This document shows positions 9,429 through 18,618 of a stretch of 64,000 nt of DNA, in pieces. Source of the DNA: Gammaproteobacteria bacterium UBA7310 (GTDB lineage: Bacteria > Pseudomonadota > Gammaproteobacteria > Pseudomonadales > Ketobacteraceae). The stretch lies in contig DKQK01000040.1 of the NCBI GenBank assembly GCA_002471665.1, positions 372,001 through 436,000 on the forward strand. Direction: 5' to 3'. Both the position numbers and the translations under genes were made by a program. Below the pieces are notes generated by a model. The model saw nothing but the letters and a program-made list of their open reading frames with translations. It was not told the DNA's origin and made no database searches. Position 1 is the first letter of the stretch, and every line of letters starts with the position of its first letter.

Positions 9429-10046
9429 CTAGCAACGCTGCGCGATTTCATGGATTTTGTCCCAGTGGCCTTTTTCCATCAGGCTTTTGGGGGTTAACCA
9501 GGTGCCCCCTGCGCACACCACATTGGGGAGCGACAAGTATTGATTGACGTTGTCTTCCGATACGCCACCGGTCGGAAAGAACTTTATGGTGGGGAAGATT
9601 GCGCTCATGGCGGAAATAAAGTCGGTGCCACCGGCCAGTGCCGCAGGAAACAGTTTTACGGTGTCCAAACCATGATTTTCCGCAATCATGATCTCGCTGG
9701 GGGTCATGACGCCGGGCACCAGGGCAACGCCCTGGTTATTGGCTTGTTCAATCATAACAGCGTCGGTGCCCGGGCTGACCACAAACTGGGCGCCTGCAGC
9801 GATAGCCTGAGTTAATTGCCCGCTGTTTTTGACGGTGCCCGCGCCGATCACCAAATCCGGCCTGGTGTCGGATAAGAGTTTGATCGCTTCCAGCGCGCAA
9901 TCGGTACGCAGGGTGATCTCCAATACGTGAAAGCCGCAGCTGCTCAATGTATCAGCCAATGGTTGTGCACAGTCCAAAGAAGGCAGCGCAATGACGGGAA
10001 CAATGGATTTGCCGGCGCTGGCCAGTTCCTGAAAGCTGATAGTCAC
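9429..10046 (-). CDS. eda: 2-keto-3-deoxy-6-phosphogluconate aldolase
   Basis: 205 residues, the normal length for KDPG aldolase, which cleaves KDPG to pyruvate and glyceraldehyde-3-phosphate, the last Entner-Doudoroff step. Class I aldolase landmarks are present: the EITLRT segment with the catalytic Glu, the VKLFPA segment with the Schiff-base Lys, and the phosphate-binding FFPTGGV loop. The start is GTG at 10046, with AGGAG 6 bases upstream. That Shine-Dalgarno element is tandemly duplicated (see the repeat entry). It is the last gene of zwf-pgl-edd-eda. Confidence 0.96.
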   Translation of the reverse strand: MTISFQELASAGKSIVPVIALPSLDCAQPLADTLSSCGFHVLEITLRTDCALEAIKLLSDTRPDLVIGAGTVKNSGQLTQAIAAGAQFVVSPGTDAVMIEQANNQGVALVPGVMTPSEIMIAENHGLDTVKLFPAALAGGTDFISAMSAIFPTIKFFPTGGVSEDNVNQYLSLPNVVCAGGTWLTPKSLMEKGHWDKIHEIAQRC

Positions 10047-10072
10047 AATGTGCTCCTAAAAATGTGCTCCTA
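10047..10072 (-). repeat. Tandemly duplicated ribosome-binding site before eda
   Basis: The 12-base segment AATGTGCTCCTA occurs twice with a 14-base period (10047-10058 and 10061-10072). On the coding strand each copy carries TAGGAGCACATT, so two AGGAG elements lie before the eda GTG. The distal copy includes the edd stop codon TAG (10072-10070). Confidence 0.7.
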
Positions 10073-11878
10073 GAGAATAAAGCTGGCCCCTTGATTGGCC
10101 GGGCTTGAATTTTTTCGTGCGTTTTTAAACAGTGCTCTGCCCAGGGATGGTGTTTCATGCTGGGCACAGTATTGCGGCCGCTTATCCAGCGTAGCAGAAT
10201 CCACCTCAAGAACGAGTTGGTCATTGGACCAATCCAGCCTGATTATGTCTCCGGTTTGGATCTTGCCGATGGGCCCGCCTTTGACGGCTTCGGGCGTGAG
10301 GTGGATCGCAGCGGGAAACTTTCCCGAGGCGCCCGACATTCTGCCATCGGTCACCAGTGCAACACGGAAGCCCTGGTTTTGTAAAGAGGTCAGAGGCGGC
10401 GTCAGTTTGTGGAGTTCAGGCATACCGTTGGCGGCGGGCCCCTGGCCTGGCAGTACGGCGATGAAATCCTTATTCAATTGACCCTTTTTGAATTGCTCCA
10501 TAATGTCAATTTGTGATTCAAAAACGATGGCGGGTGCCGTGACATTTTGCGCTTTGCTTTCATCCAGGGAGGATACTTTGATGATGGCTTCACCCAGGTT
10601 GCCGCGTAACAATTTAACGCCACCGGTGGGCTTAAAAGGGTGGTGGGCCGGTTTCATGACGGCGTCATCTTTTTCGATGTCCGAGCTTTGCTGCCAGCCA
10701 AGGGTGTTATCCGGTTCCAGCAGCGGAAATAATCGGGCATGGTCAAATGTTTCGCCATAGGCTGTTTCAATGTCAGTGAACAATAGCTCCTCCCGCCACA
10801 GTGCGTCTATCACCGCCGGCGTGCCGCCATTGGCATGAAAAGCGTTTACGTCAGCGGATCCATTTGGGTACAGCCGCGTCAGCAACGGAATGACCTCTGA
10901 GAGCGCGGCGATATCATCCCAGGTAAGTTGCCAGCCGCAGGCGCGCCCTATGGCAACCAGGTGCAGGGTGTGATTGGTGGAACCACCGGTGGCCAGAAGG
11001 CCAATGACACCGTTCAGAAGATTGGCGGCATCCAGTATATAACCTAAGCCGGTTCTCTGTTGCAGGGTGGATTTGATGGTTGCCTTCACGGCGGCTTCGG
11101 TCAGGGTATGGCGCAGGTCGGTGTTGGGCGGTACAAAGGCACTGCCCGGTAATTGCAGCCCCATGATTTCCAGCAGCATCTGGTTGGAGTTCGCTGTGCC
11201 ATAAAAGGTACAGGTTCCCTCGGAGTGATAGGATTTTTCTTCTGATCGCAGCAGAGCTTCTTCGTTCACCTTACCTTCTGCGTAAGCAACCCTGACCTTG
11301 CCTTTTTCATCGTTGCTGATTCCGCTGTGCATGGGGCCCGATGGAATGAACAATCCGGGCAGGTGACCGAAGGACAGTGCGCCGATCAGTAATCCGGGTA
11401 CGATCTTGTCGCATATTCCCAAATAAAGCCCTGCATCAAAAGTGTTGTGGGATAGGGCGACGGCTGTGGACAGGGCAATGACATCCCGACTGAACAGCGA
11501 AAGCTCCATACCGGGCTGCCCCTGAGTTACACCATCGCACATGGCCGGGGTGCCGCCGGCTACCTGTGCTGTAGCACCCTGTTTGAGGGCGTAGTGTTTG
11601 ATTGCTTCTGGGTAACGGTAGTAGGGCTGATGAGCCGACAACATATCATTGTAGGCGGTTACGATCGCCAGGTTGGGGGTAGCCTGGGTCTGGCGCAGCA
11701 ACTGTTTTTCGTCGTTACTGGCGGCGGCGTAACTGTGGGCCAGGTTGGTACAACTGATTTGTGAGCGTTGCGGAGCATTGGTTTGCATGTCATCGCACAT
11801 AGCCAAATAGGCCTGGCGAGTGGACTGACTGCGTTGTGTTAACTGATCCAGTACGCTTTGTAGAACCCGGTGTGTCAT
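10070..11878 (-). CDS. edd: Phosphogluconate dehydratase
   Basis: A 602-residue IlvD/Edd-family [4Fe-4S] dehydratase converting 6-phosphogluconate to KDPG. Family motifs are clear: AMCDGVTQGQPGMELSLFSR with an iron-sulfur Cys, the GGSTNH segment, and the C-terminal LVTDGRMSGASGKFPAAIH. Length is typical for Edd. It starts 4 bases after pgl ends and is followed 23 bases later by eda. Together with zwf and pgl it gives the entire route from glucose-6-phosphate to pyruvate. Confidence 0.96.
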   Translation of the reverse strand: MTHRVLQSVLDQLTQRSQSTRQAYLAMCDDMQTNAPQRSQISCTNLAHSYAAASNDEKQLLRQTQATPNLAIVTAYNDMLSAHQPYYRYPEAIKHYALKQGATAQVAGGTPAMCDGVTQGQPGMELSLFSRDVIALSTAVALSHNTFDAGLYLGICDKIVPGLLIGALSFGHLPGLFIPSGPMHSGISNDEKGKVRVAYAEGKVNEEALLRSEEKSYHSEGTCTFYGTANSNQMLLEIMGLQLPGSAFVPPNTDLRHTLTEAAVKATIKSTLQQRTGLGYILDAANLLNGVIGLLATGGSTNHTLHLVAIGRACGWQLTWDDIAALSEVIPLLTRLYPNGSADVNAFHANGGTPAVIDALWREELLFTDIETAYGETFDHARLFPLLEPDNTLGWQQSSDIEKDDAVMKPAHHPFKPTGGVKLLRGNLGEAIIKVSSLDESKAQNVTAPAIVFESQIDIMEQFKKGQLNKDFIAVLPGQGPAANGMPELHKLTPPLTSLQNQGFRVALVTDGRMSGASGKFPAAIHLTPEAVKGGPIGKIQTGDIIRLDWSNDQLVLEVDSATLDKRPQYCAQHETPSLGRALFKNARKNSSPANQGASFIL

Positions 11879-11882
11879 GCTA

Positions 11883-12560
11883 TCAATCCTCGCTACTGAA
11901 TACGGTCAAATTGTTGGCTTGAGACGTCAGGGACGTTATTGGGCTCAACGCATCAGGGTTTGCCACCAGATGACGATAGCAATCAAGCTTGTCTCTTCCG
12001 GGAATATAAAGCACCAGGTTTTTAACGGTCAGCAGCCAGTGATAGCTCATGGAAATTCGCGGATGCGGAGCGGCGCCTGGAACAACTTTGACATAATGGT
12101 CACTGGAGGTCATGGCCATTTGATAGTCGGTGGAGTCAGGAAAGAGTGACGCGGTATGGCCATCCAGCCCCATCCCCAGTACAGCGATATCCAGAGCACC
12201 CGGTATTTGCGCCACGGTGTTGTTGGCTGCTGCGATCGCGGCGTCCAATGAGGTGTCGCTCAGTAAAGCGATCAATGCCGGCTTGCCTCCCGGAATGGAG
12301 TTGACGAAATCCCGCAGCATGGTTTCATTCTGTTGGGATTTGTCCGTGGTAAAGCGCTCATCCACCATCAGAAGCGTGACCTGTTCCCAGGGTAAAGGCT
12401 GTTTGGCCAATTCAGCCAGCATGGATTTTGGTGAGCTGCCACCAGAAAGGGCACAGTAACAATGTCCTTTTTGTTCAATGCTGCTAGCGATAACATTTGC
12501 CACGTAATCCGCAACAATGCCAGGTAAAGCCTCATTTTTTTCCAGGCGAATCTGTGCCAT
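11883..12560 (-). CDS. pgl: 6-phosphogluconolactonase
   Basis: 225 residues of the DevB/SOL lactonase family, which hydrolyses 6-phosphoglucono-delta-lactone. Motifs seen are ALSGGSSPKSML for phosphate binding, VDERFTT, and GMGLDGHTASLFPDS with the catalytic His. The frame extends to 12596, but the ATG at 12560 starts 2 bases after the zwf stop, with AAGGGAA overlapping the end of zwf as the ribosome-binding site. It is therefore coupled to zwf. Confidence 0.94.
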   Translation of the reverse strand: MAQIRLEKNEALPGIVADYVANVIASSIEQKGHCYCALSGGSSPKSMLAELAKQPLPWEQVTLLMVDERFTTDKSQQNETMLRDFVNSIPGGKPALIALLSDTSLDAAIAAANNTVAQIPGALDIAVLGMGLDGHTASLFPDSTDYQMAMTSSDHYVKVVPGAAPHPRISMSYHWLLTVKNLVLYIPGRDKLDCYRHLVANPDALSPITSLTSQANNLTVFSSED

Positions 12561-12562
12561 GT

Positions 12563-14071
12563 TCAATTCCCTTGCCCGTTCGCGCCCTCGAACCACAGCC
12601 TGCCGTCTTTTGCCAGTAAAAGGGTTGATCCTGCCGGGCCCCAGCTACCGGATGCGTAGTGCTCCGGCGGGCTGGTCGTTCTCTCCCAGGTTTCCAGAAT
12701 TGGGTCCACCCAATGCCAGGCCTGTTCCAGTTCGTCCTGACGCAAGAAGAGAGTTTGGTCGCCCTTAATAACGTCCAGTAAAAGGCGTTCATAGGCGTCA
12801 GCGGAACGTTTGTTGCCTCGCGATTTCGGATTAAGGTTCAGGTCAATCGTTCGTACATCGATGCCGGGGCCAAGGCGCTTGCCACACAGGCGAAGGGTTA
12901 TGGACTCATCCGGCTGTAAAGTAATAACCAGTTGATTGCTCATCAGCTGGCCCCGTGGTGTGTCAAAAATCCAGTGAGGCACCTCCTTGAACTGCACTAC
13001 AATTTCACAGCTGCGATTGGGCAGGCGCTTGCCGGTGCGCAGATAGAACGGCACGCCGGACCAACGCATATTATCGATCATTACTTTCATTGCCACGAAG
13101 GTTTCAATGGTGCTGTTTTCCGCTACACCTTCTTCTTCGGTGTAGCCCGTACAGGGTTTGCCGGCGATGGTGCCGGGGGCGTACTGCCCCCGTACCACAT
13201 AGCGGCTAATGTCATCGCCAAGCAAGGGTTGCAGTGCATACAGAACTTTCAGTTTTTCGTCCCGAATGCGATCCGGTTCAATGTTGGCGGGAGGCTCCAT
13301 TGCCAACATACATAACAATTGTAATAGGTGATTCTGTACAATGTCCCTGAGTGCACCTGTTTCTTCATAAAATTCACCGCGGCCTTCCACGCCAATGGCT
13401 TCAGATATGGTGATTTGAATGTGGTCGATGTAGTGATGATTCCAGAGGGATTCAAATAATGGGTTGGCAAACCGAAGAACCAGTAGGTTCTGAACCGTTT
13501 CTTTTCCCAGGTAGTGATCAATGCGATAGATCTGGGATTCGGTGAAATAGTTGGACATCTGGCCGCTGATGGTTTTGGCGGTACCCAAATCACGTCCAAT
13601 GGGTTTTTCCAGTACCACCCGGGCATTGGCGTTGATCAAACCCAGTGCTCCCAGGCTGGAGGCAATGGCCGTATACAGGGAGGAGTGGGTGGAGAAATAG
13701 AATGTTCTGGGTCGATCATCGTCATCCAATAACGGAATCAACTCGCGATAGGACTCGGTTTTATCAGCCTCTATAGCAATGCAATTCAAGTGTTTTGAAA
13801 ACTGCTGCCAGGAAACCCGATCCCAGCTGTCTGCCGGAAGATGTTGCTCCAGCTTGTCCTGCACCCGGTGTAAAAATGCTTCTTTACTGGTAGCAGTTCG
13901 ACCCACCGCAATGATTCGTGTCTGGGAGTGGAAGGGCGTGGTCCGGTAAAGCTGGTATAGTGCGGGCAGTAACTTGCGCATTGCCAGATCACCCGTACCA
14001 CCGAATAGCACCAAATCGAAAAGGAGATTGCTCGAATCTTTCACCTGTTGCTCCTGCTCCGTTGCCCGCAA
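12563..14071 (-). CDS. zwf: Glucose-6-phosphate 1-dehydrogenase
   Basis: 502 residues. The NADP-binding GGTGDLA motif is at 24-30, and the substrate/catalytic signature RIDHYLGK is at 183-190. It oxidises glucose-6-phosphate to the lactone and makes NADPH. It is the first gene of zwf-pgl-edd-eda and is divergent from galU across about 220 bases. In pseudomonads such operons are controlled by HexR; I looked for a HexR-like palindrome upstream and saw none that was convincing. Confidence 0.96.
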   Translation of the reverse strand: MRATEQEQQVKDSSNLLFDLVLFGGTGDLAMRKLLPALYQLYRTTPFHSQTRIIAVGRTATSKEAFLHRVQDKLEQHLPADSWDRVSWQQFSKHLNCIAIEADKTESYRELIPLLDDDDRPRTFYFSTHSSLYTAIASSLGALGLINANARVVLEKPIGRDLGTAKTISGQMSNYFTESQIYRIDHYLGKETVQNLLVLRFANPLFESLWNHHYIDHIQITISEAIGVEGRGEFYEETGALRDIVQNHLLQLLCMLAMEPPANIEPDRIRDEKLKVLYALQPLLGDDISRYVVRGQYAPGTIAGKPCTGYTEEEGVAENSTIETFVAMKVMIDNMRWSGVPFYLRTGKRLPNRSCEIVVQFKEVPHWIFDTPRGQLMSNQLVITLQPDESITLRLCGKRLGPGIDVRTIDLNLNPKSRGNKRSADAYERLLLDVIKGDQTLFLRQDELEQAWHWVDPILETWERTTSPPEHYASGSWGPAGSTLLLAKDGRLWFEGANGQGN

Positions 14072-14294
14072 TGGCTGTCACTGTGGCTGGATGGATTGGT
14101 CCTATGGAGTTCATCGCAGCACTTTTTATACCAATACGCTCAAATATCGTTACTTGCAAGTTTTTGAAATGTGAAAGCGGGCTGGATATTTTCATGGACA
14201 TATGGGTAAAATCTGGGCTCCGTTTAAGACGCTTTTAGCCGACTTAGCGCCTTAAATGGCAAGGAAATTCATATTTTTTGCACAAGGTTGGGTC

Positions 14295-15131
14295 ATGATA
14301 AGTAAATGTATTTTTCCGGTGGCCGGTTATGGAACACGATTCTTACCCGCCACAAAATCGCAGCCAAAAGAGATGTTACCTATTGTTAATAAACCCCTGG
14401 TTCAATATGGGGTTGAAGAGGCGATGAATGCCGGATTGACGGACATTGGCTTCGTCACGGGCCGAGGTAAGCGGGCCATTGCTGACCACTTTGATATCAG
14501 TTATGAGCTTGAGCACCAGATTAAGGGCACCGGCAAAGAGGCTTACCTGAAAAGCATTCGTGAAGTCATCGATACCTGTACGTTTACCTATACCCGGCAA
14601 AACGAGATGAAGGGTCTGGGGCATGCGATTCTGACCGCCCGCAAGATGGTGGGGGAAGAGGCCTTCGGCGTTATCCTGGCTGATGATTTGTGCATTGAGC
14701 AGGAAGAAGGGGTGATGGCGCAGATGGTGAAACTGTATAAACAGTTTCGGTGCAGCATCATTGCTATCGAAGAAGTGCCTAAAGATGAAATCTTCCGCTA
14801 CGGTGTGATTGCCGGGGAGAATATCAAGGAAGGCCTGTATCGTGTCACCGATATGGTTGAAAAACCTGACCCCAGTGAGGCTCCCTCCAACCTGGCCATC
14901 ATTGGTCGCTATATTTTAACCCCCGATATTTTTGAGATCATTGAGCGAACACCGCCGGGTGCAAATGGCGAGGTTCAAATCACGGATGCACTGCTGACCC
15001 AGGCCAAGGAAGGGGCGGTTATGGCCTATAAATATCGTGGTAAGCGCTTTGATTGCGGCAGCGTGGACGGTTTTGTAGAAGCCACTAACTACATGTATGA
15101 AAATTTCTATAAGAAAGACGGTAACTGCTGA
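14295..15131 (+). CDS. galU: UTP-glucose-1-phosphate uridylyltransferase
   Basis: 278 residues. The nucleotidyltransferase signature GYGTRFLPATKSQPKEMLPI is at the N-terminus, and internal VEKPDPSEAPSNLAIIGRY is typical of GalU. It makes UDP-glucose for polysaccharide, LPS and trehalose. The ATG at 14295, preceded by AAGG, gives the normal N-terminus; an upstream in-frame ATG at 14256 would add 13 residues not seen in the family. Its stop abuts the pgi stop (convergent, no spacer), so the two transcripts must overlap or terminate inside each other's coding sequence. Confidence 0.95.
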   Translation: MISKCIFPVAGYGTRFLPATKSQPKEMLPIVNKPLVQYGVEEAMNAGLTDIGFVTGRGKRAIADHFDISYELEHQIKGTGKEAYLKSIREVIDTCTFTYTRQNEMKGLGHAILTARKMVGEEAFGVILADDLCIEQEEGVMAQMVKLYKQFRCSIIAIEEVPKDEIFRYGVIAGENIKEGLYRVTDMVEKPDPSEAPSNLAIIGRYILTPDIFEIIERTPPGANGEVQITDALLTQAKEGAVMAYKYRGKRFDCGSVDGFVEATNYMYENFYKKDGNC

Positions 15132-16754
15132 TTACCGGTATTTCTGGAAATAGTCTATCAGGCCCTTGGTGGAGCCGTCTTCCGTGGCGGCTTTCCCCGG
15201 CTCCTTCAAACTGGCGGTAATTTTTTTGCTCAGTTGCTTGCCAAGTTCCACACCCCACTGATCAAATGCGTTGATATCCCAGACCACTGATTGGGTGAAA
15301 ATTTTGTGCTCGTAAAGGGCAATCAACTGACCCAGTACATAGGGCGTGAGTAGTGGGTAGACAAGCGTGTTGCTTGGCCTGTTGCCGGGTACAAAGCGGT
15401 GTTTGGCCAGGAACCTGGCCTCTGCAGCGGTTTTTCCCTGTGCCAGCATTTCGGCCTCAAGATCCGCCAGGGTTCGTCCCATCATCAATGCCTGGCTTTG
15501 CGCCAGGCAGTTCGAGTACAGCGATGTCTGTTGATCAGCTACAGGGTCGGTGGATTGTACGCCGACAATAAAATCAACCGGAATGAAATGCGTGCCCTGG
15601 TGCAGTAGCTGGTGGAATGAATGCTGAGTGTTGGTACCAACGCCACCCCACAGTATGGCCCCGGTTGGATAGTCAACAGTGTCACCATCGCGGGTCACGG
15701 ACTTGCCATTGCTTTCCATATCCAGTTGCTGCAGGTAGGCGGGAAACAGGGCCAGATTCTGGTCGTAACAAATCAATGCCTGTGATTGGGCAGCAAAATA
15801 ATCGGTATGCCAGATGCCCAACAGCGCCAGAATAACCGGCATATTCTGGCGCAATGGCATGCTGTTGAAGTGCTCGTCCATGGCTCTGGCACCCGCCAGA
15901 AAAGATTCGAAGTGATCGCGACCAATGGCCAGCGCAATACTGAGACCGATAGCGGACCAAAGGGAATAGCGCCCACCAACCCAATCCCACATGGGGAAAA
16001 TATTTTCCTGTGGTATGCCAAATTCAGCCGCGGCTTCAAGATTGGTTGAAACAGCCAGAAAATGGTGTTTGATGGCGTCGTGGCGCCCGGTTTTTTCCAG
16101 GAACCAATGGCGTGCTGCGTTGGCATTGGCCAGGGTTTCCAGTGTGGTGAAGGTTTTGGAACAGACCACAAAAAGAGTGGTTTCAGGATTGCAGTGTTCC
16201 AGTGTGCGTGAGATGTGCACGGGATCAATGTTGGATACAAACAGGAATCGTGTGTGACCGGCATAGTATTTTTTCAATGCATCCACTGCCATGGCCGGCC
16301 CCAGATCAGACCCGCCCACGCCGATATTCACTACGGTATCGATAGGCTTGCCGGTACATCCAAGCAGCTCTGTGGCCTGTAGCTTGTCTGCCAGCAGCAA
16401 CATGCGCTCACGGGTCTGATTAATATTATCGGCGGTATCCGCATCCAAATGATAACCGCCGTTGCGCAAAGCGGTGTGCAGCACTGCCCGCTGCTCGGTA
16501 TTGTTAATGGGTTGGCCGCTGAACATGGCATTGATCTTGTCGGTCAGCCGGCATTGTTCAGCCAATCCGATCAGCTCCGCCAGGGCAGCCTCATCAATGT
16601 GGTTCTTGGAATAGTCCAGTAAAAGCTCGCCACAGCGGGTACTGAATTCCGCAAACCGATTGGGGTTTGCCTCAAAAAGCGCTGTGATGGGTTGTCGGGT
16701 GATGCGTTGTTGATGGGATAGGATCCCTTCTGAAAGAAAAGGACTGTTCGGCAC
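15132..16754 (-). CDS. pgi: Glucose-6-phosphate isomerase
   Basis: 540 residues, the typical bacterial Pgi length. It interconverts glucose-6-phosphate and fructose-6-phosphate. Seen motifs are NIGVGGSDLGPAM, the DWVGGRYSLWSAIG signature and the C-terminal QWGVELGKQL signature. The start is GTG at 16754, with AGGAAG about 6 bases upstream. It lies 10 bases after the phosphopantetheinyl transferase gene, so galE-PPTase-pgi is a probable operon. Confidence 0.96.
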   Translation of the reverse strand: MPNSPFLSEGILSHQQRITRQPITALFEANPNRFAEFSTRCGELLLDYSKNHIDEAALAELIGLAEQCRLTDKINAMFSGQPINNTEQRAVLHTALRNGGYHLDADTADNINQTRERMLLLADKLQATELLGCTGKPIDTVVNIGVGGSDLGPAMAVDALKKYYAGHTRFLFVSNIDPVHISRTLEHCNPETTLFVVCSKTFTTLETLANANAARHWFLEKTGRHDAIKHHFLAVSTNLEAAAEFGIPQENIFPMWDWVGGRYSLWSAIGLSIALAIGRDHFESFLAGARAMDEHFNSMPLRQNMPVILALLGIWHTDYFAAQSQALICYDQNLALFPAYLQQLDMESNGKSVTRDGDTVDYPTGAILWGGVGTNTQHSFHQLLHQGTHFIPVDFIVGVQSTDPVADQQTSLYSNCLAQSQALMMGRTLADLEAEMLAQGKTAAEARFLAKHRFVPGNRPSNTLVYPLLTPYVLGQLIALYEHKIFTQSVVWDINAFDQWGVELGKQLSKKITASLKEPGKAATEDGSTKGLIDYFQKYR

Positions 16755-16764
16755 GTTGGCTTCC

Positions 16765-17451
16765 TTAGCTTGCTATGCTTGAGTTTACGGCTTCCAGCGC
16801 TATGAAAGTAGCCACGAAATCGTTTCCAATGGTGAACCTCCCCATCAGCCTGTTAATGGGGACTACGGGTTCGGGTTCCGGGTTGAGTATTTGCGCAATG
16901 AACGAACCGTTGCCTGCATTCAATTCCACTCTGGCATCAAGAAAATCAAGAGTGTGATAGTTCAGCGGGAAGTACACTTTATGAATGGACTCTTTGGCGC
17001 TGAATATGACTTTGCTCAGAGGAAAAGAAGCAAGATCCCGGCCAGTTGTGTAGGCCAGGCGCGTCATCTGATCCTGTTCAGCGGCTGAGCATATCAAGTC
17101 CAGAATGTCCTCACCCAGTGGTGAGGCCTGCTCCACATCCAAGCCAATGCTGCTGTAAACCCTGTCCGGGGCAATGGCAACAACGCATAGCCCGTTGCTG
17201 TGACTGATGCTGCCCACCCAGCCCTCGGGCCAGGCAGGCTCCCTTTGCCTGCCCTTTAATAGTGCAGCACATTGAACACCTGCCTCACTCAGCAGGGCGT
17301 GGGCACAGTGCCGGCCCGCCCTGAACTCCCGTTTGCGCTTATCCACCGCTTTTTGGATCAGCGCTTCCTCGGCAGCGCACAGGGGGGTTTCCCACATCCA
17401 GTCTTCAGCCACTTTCCACAGGACGTTGTCCGATACAATACCCTGCAGCAT
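16765..17451 (-). CDS. 4'-phosphopantetheinyl transferase, EntD/Sfp-like
   Basis: 228 residues with the two PPTase signatures, IGLDVE (Mg-binding Asp and Glu) and FSAKESIHK. The upstream RAGRHCAHALL and GSISHSNGLCVVA segments are typical of the EntD subgroup. It should transfer phosphopantetheine from CoA to a carrier protein of a fatty-acid, polyketide or peptide synthase. No carrier or synthase gene is in this window, so the substrate is unknown. It starts 1 base after galE, which is an odd partner for a PPTase. Confidence 0.88.
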   Translation of the reverse strand: MLQGIVSDNVLWKVAEDWMWETPLCAAEEALIQKAVDKRKREFRAGRHCAHALLSEAGVQCAALLKGRQREPAWPEGWVGSISHSNGLCVVAIAPDRVYSSIGLDVEQASPLGEDILDLICSAAEQDQMTRLAYTTGRDLASFPLSKVIFSAKESIHKVYFPLNYHTLDFLDARVELNAGNGSFIAQILNPEPEPVVPINRLMGRFTIGNDFVATFIALEAVNSSIAS

Positions 17452-17452
17452 C

Positions 17453-18457
17453 TTAGCTGTTACGCTCCAGAAGTTTCCGTTCCCAGTTCAGTGCAGAACT
17501 CACAATGGTCTCCAGATTATCGTGCCGGGGTTGCCAGCCGAGTACATCGCGAATTTTAGTGGCCTTGGCGATGAGGGCAGGTGGATCGCCTGCCCGGCGG
17601 TCTGTTTCAATGGTTTTCAATGGTTTACCGTTGACTTTTCCAACCATTTCGAGAACTTCCCGCACACTGTAACCGTGGCCGTAGCCGGCATTCAAGGTGA
17701 TAGACGTACCGCCGTTGCGCAGGTAATCCAGGGCTTTTATATGGGCTGACGCCAGATCCTCCACGTGGATGTAGTCACGAACGCCGGTACCATCGGGTGT
17801 GTTGAAGTCCGTTCCGAAAATGTACACCTGGTCCCGTTTGCCAACGGCGCATTCCACCGCCACCTTGGTCAACAAGGTGGCTTTCCGGGTGCTTTGGCCG
17901 ATGCGCCCTTCCGGGTCACAGCCCGCGACATTGAAATAACGCAATATGACATGGGTCATGGGTGAGGCAAACGCCAGGTCCCGCAGCATGGTCTCGCTCA
18001 TCAGTTTGGACATGCCGTAGGGGTTGATGGGCTGGGTAGGGGATTCTTCGGTGATGTTGGGGTCTTCAGGTTCGCCGTATACCGCCGCAGTGGAAGAGAA
18101 AACAAAATGCTTGATACCGTGATTCTGGCAACATTCCAGCAGGTTGCGGGTATTGGCGGTGTTGTTTCGATAATATTTGAGCGGGTTTTCAACGGATTCG
18201 GGGACAATGGTGTGGGCCGCAAAGTGCATGACGGTATCAATGTTGTGTTCTTTCAGAATCCGGCTGACCAGTTCCATATCCCCGGTATCACCTTCAATCA
18301 GCTCACCGTACAGGACGGCTTCCGGGAAGCCAGTGGATAAATTGTCCAGAACGACCACATTTTCACCGCGCTCGCCCAGTTGCCGTACAACGTGGCTGCC
18401 TATGTAGCCCGCTCCGCCGGTTACCAGGATGCTGCCATTTGCGTTTGTTTCACCCAT
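17453..18457 (-). CDS. galE: UDP-glucose 4-epimerase
   Basis: 334 residues, an extended short-chain dehydrogenase. The NAD-binding GGAGYIGSHV motif is near residue 14. The catalytic SSTAAVYG and YGMSKLMSE (YxxxK) motifs are present, and NAGYGHGYSVREV near the C-terminus is GalE-specific. It interconverts UDP-glucose and UDP-galactose, consistent with the nearby galU. It is followed after 1 base by the PPTase gene. Confidence 0.93.
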   Translation of the reverse strand: MGETNANGSILVTGGAGYIGSHVVRQLGERGENVVVLDNLSTGFPEAVLYGELIEGDTGDMELVSRILKEHNIDTVMHFAAHTIVPESVENPLKYYRNNTANTRNLLECCQNHGIKHFVFSSTAAVYGEPEDPNITEESPTQPINPYGMSKLMSETMLRDLAFASPMTHVILRYFNVAGCDPEGRIGQSTRKATLLTKVAVECAVGKRDQVYIFGTDFNTPDGTGVRDYIHVEDLASAHIKALDYLRNGGTSITLNAGYGHGYSVREVLEMVGKVNGKPLKTIETDRRAGDPPALIAKATKIRDVLGWQPRHDNLETIVSSALNWERKLLERNS

Positions 18458-18618
18458 ATTGCTGACTCCCGATTCCTAAAATTTGTGAAAAATCAAAGTC
18501 TAACCAGTATATCACGATCTTTGTTACGGCTTTAGAAAAAGCAGTGGCGGCCGATACTGGCTATAGTAAACAGTGGATTAAGATGATGTCTAACACAGCA
18601 ATATATAGGTGCTGCAAG

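Noticed and set aside
14072..14294. HexR-like operator between zwf and galU
   Set aside because: I looked for a TGTARTTWAAWTTACA-like palindrome and found no convincing match.
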